Made by a program: the position numbers and the translations under genes. The notes beneath the pieces were generated by a model. The model saw nothing but the letters and a program-made list of their open reading frames with translations, had not been told where the DNA came from and searched no databases. From Pontibacter sp. FD36 (GTDB taxonomy: Bacteria; Bacteroidota; Bacteroidia; Cytophagales; Hymenobacteraceae), in the NCBI RefSeq assembly GCF_015686655.1, contig NZ_JADPMP010000002.1:62001-126000 (forward strand): a stretch of 64,000 nucleotides of DNA. Reading direction: 5' to 3'. Within the stretch, counting starts at the first letter, position 1. Every line of letters begins with the position of its first letter. Below, one piece after another: positions 63,116 through 64,000 of this stretch.

Positions 63116-64000
63116 ATGCCTCAGCAGATGACTAAGAAAGAACTACACAATTTATATAAAGACCCGGCTCTCTCGGCAGAGTGGGCGGGGCTGCGCTATA
63201 CCTCTGACGAAAAGCCGGGCATCACCCGCAAAAAAGCCGGTACCGGTTTCTATTACCTCAATAACAAGGGAGAGAAAGTAACAGATGAAAAAACACTTGA
63301 GCGCATCAAAAAACTGGTAATACCACCAGCCTGGACTGAAGTCTGGATTGCCACCACACCCCGCGGACATTTGCAGGCGACCGGCCGTGATGATAAGGGC
63401 CGGAAGCAGTACATCTATCATCCGGAGTGGCAAACAGCCCGCAACCTGACTAAATTTGGTCGTATGATCACGTTTGGCAAGTCAATGCCAGCCCTACGTC
63501 AACAGGTGCAGCAGGACATTCAATCCCGCAAGCTGGACAAGCGTAAGGTGACAGCGTTGGTGGTGTCGATCATGGATAATGCGCTCATCCGGATCGGGAA
63601 CCGTGCCTACGCCAAGTCCAACAAGTCTTACGGCCTCACCACACTGCGCGACCGGCACGTGACCTTTAATGGCAGTACTGTCACTTTTTCGTTTGTGGGC
63701 AAGAAAGGGGTGGAGCAGAAGATTGATCTGAAAGACCGGCGTCTGGCGCAGTTGGTGAAGAAGTGCAAGGATATTCCGGGCTACGATCTTTTTCAATATT
63801 ACGACGAAGACGGGGAGCGGCAAACACTTGAGTCCGGCGACGTGAACGAATACCTGCGAGACGTGACCGCACACGATTTTACGGCAAAGGATTTCAGGAC
63901 CTGGGGTGGCACCGTGCGTATGGTGGAGTGCTTGGAGCGGGTGATTGAGGAGGACCCGGAGATCGACAAGGAGAAGGGTATAAAAGAGGCCGTGAAAGAA
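63116..64000 (+). CDS. DNA topoisomerase IB, 3' end outside the window
   Basis: The frame is open from an ATG at 63116 (AGGAGG six nt upstream decides this start; in-frame ATGs at 63098 and 63128 are alternatives) to the window end, 295 codons so far. GLRYTSDEKPGITRKKAGTGF, IPPAWTEVWIATTPRGHLQATGRDDKGRKQY and ALIRIGNRAYAKSNKSYGLTTLRDRH match poxvirus-type bacterial TopIB, including the Arg of the active site. The catalytic Tyr lies beyond 64000. It relaxes supercoils through a 3'-phosphotyrosine link. Confidence 0.92.
   Translation, partial: MPQQMTKKELHNLYKDPALSAEWAGLRYTSDEKPGITRKKAGTGFYYLNNKGEKVTDEKTLERIKKLVIPPAWTEVWIATTPRGHLQATGRDDKGRKQYIYHPEWQTARNLTKFGRMITFGKSMPALRQQVQQDIQSRKLDKRKVTALVVSIMDNALIRIGNRAYAKSNKSYGLTTLRDRHVTFNGSTVTFSFVGKKGVEQKIDLKDRRLAQLVKKCKDIPGYDLFQYYDEDGERQTLESGDVNEYLRDVTAHDFTAKDFRTWGGTVRMVECLERVIEEDPEIDKEKGIKEAVKE

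Overview
The window looks like a chromosome segment of a Bacteroidota bacterium, most likely Cytophagales/Hymenobacteraceae and Pontibacter-like. This is inferred from the protein families (DUF4199, lmo0937-type peptides, TonB-dependent receptor, fused ABC permease/M1 peptidase, DUF6660), from A-rich translation leaders with few Shine-Dalgarno sites, and from TAnnTTTG-type promoter boxes.

Layout. 1-7.07 kb is chromosome: a truncated LytS-type histidine kinase, an ABC ATPase overlapping a permease fused to an M1 peptidase, and two thioredoxin-fold lipoproteins. 7.07-32.84 kb is an integrated element of about 25.8 kb. It sits at the 3' end of mnmE and is bounded by a 14-bp direct repeat, TTGCCGATGCAGAA, at 7070-7083 and 32822-32835. 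32.8-64 kb is chromosome again: mnmE, a Mn/Zn ABC importer with a DtxR-type regulator, fabH, a glycosyltransferase, dapD, 3-hydroxyacyl-CoA dehydrogenase, small membrane proteins, an ABC-F protein, envelope enzymes, a Lon-N protein, mtgA, an App1-type phosphatase, M48 and M16 peptidases, and the start of a type IB topoisomerase gene.

The element. Next to mnmE it carries a tyrosine integrase and two helix-turn-helix proteins of excisionase type. Further in are a mercury module (ArsR-type regulator, MerTP fusion, MerA), a broken arsenite-permease gene, and a metal-linked set (DUF6660, TonB receptor, CDF transporter). Then come a serine recombinase, a DUF3987 ATPase/primase-associated protein with a partner, a complete type I restriction-modification set (M-S-R) followed by a DUF3644 protein, several unrecognised small genes, and at the left end a 500-aa protein with the motif order of a family A DNA polymerase. 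No capsid, conjugation or relaxase genes are visible. The picture is a self-integrating, plasmid- or satellite-like element with its own replication genes, a defence island and metal cargo.

Sequence architecture. Long perfect hairpins built from short G/A-rich tandem repeats recur between element genes. Two divergent gene pairs in the element share a GATATATAC-type upstream motif. The chromosome, but not the element, is full of AGGTATA/TATACCT, often as the palindrome AGGTATACCT. Three chromosomal intergenic spaces hold inverted repeats of a GAGTGAGT type. Two diverged 116-bp direct repeats bracket the mer/ars segment.
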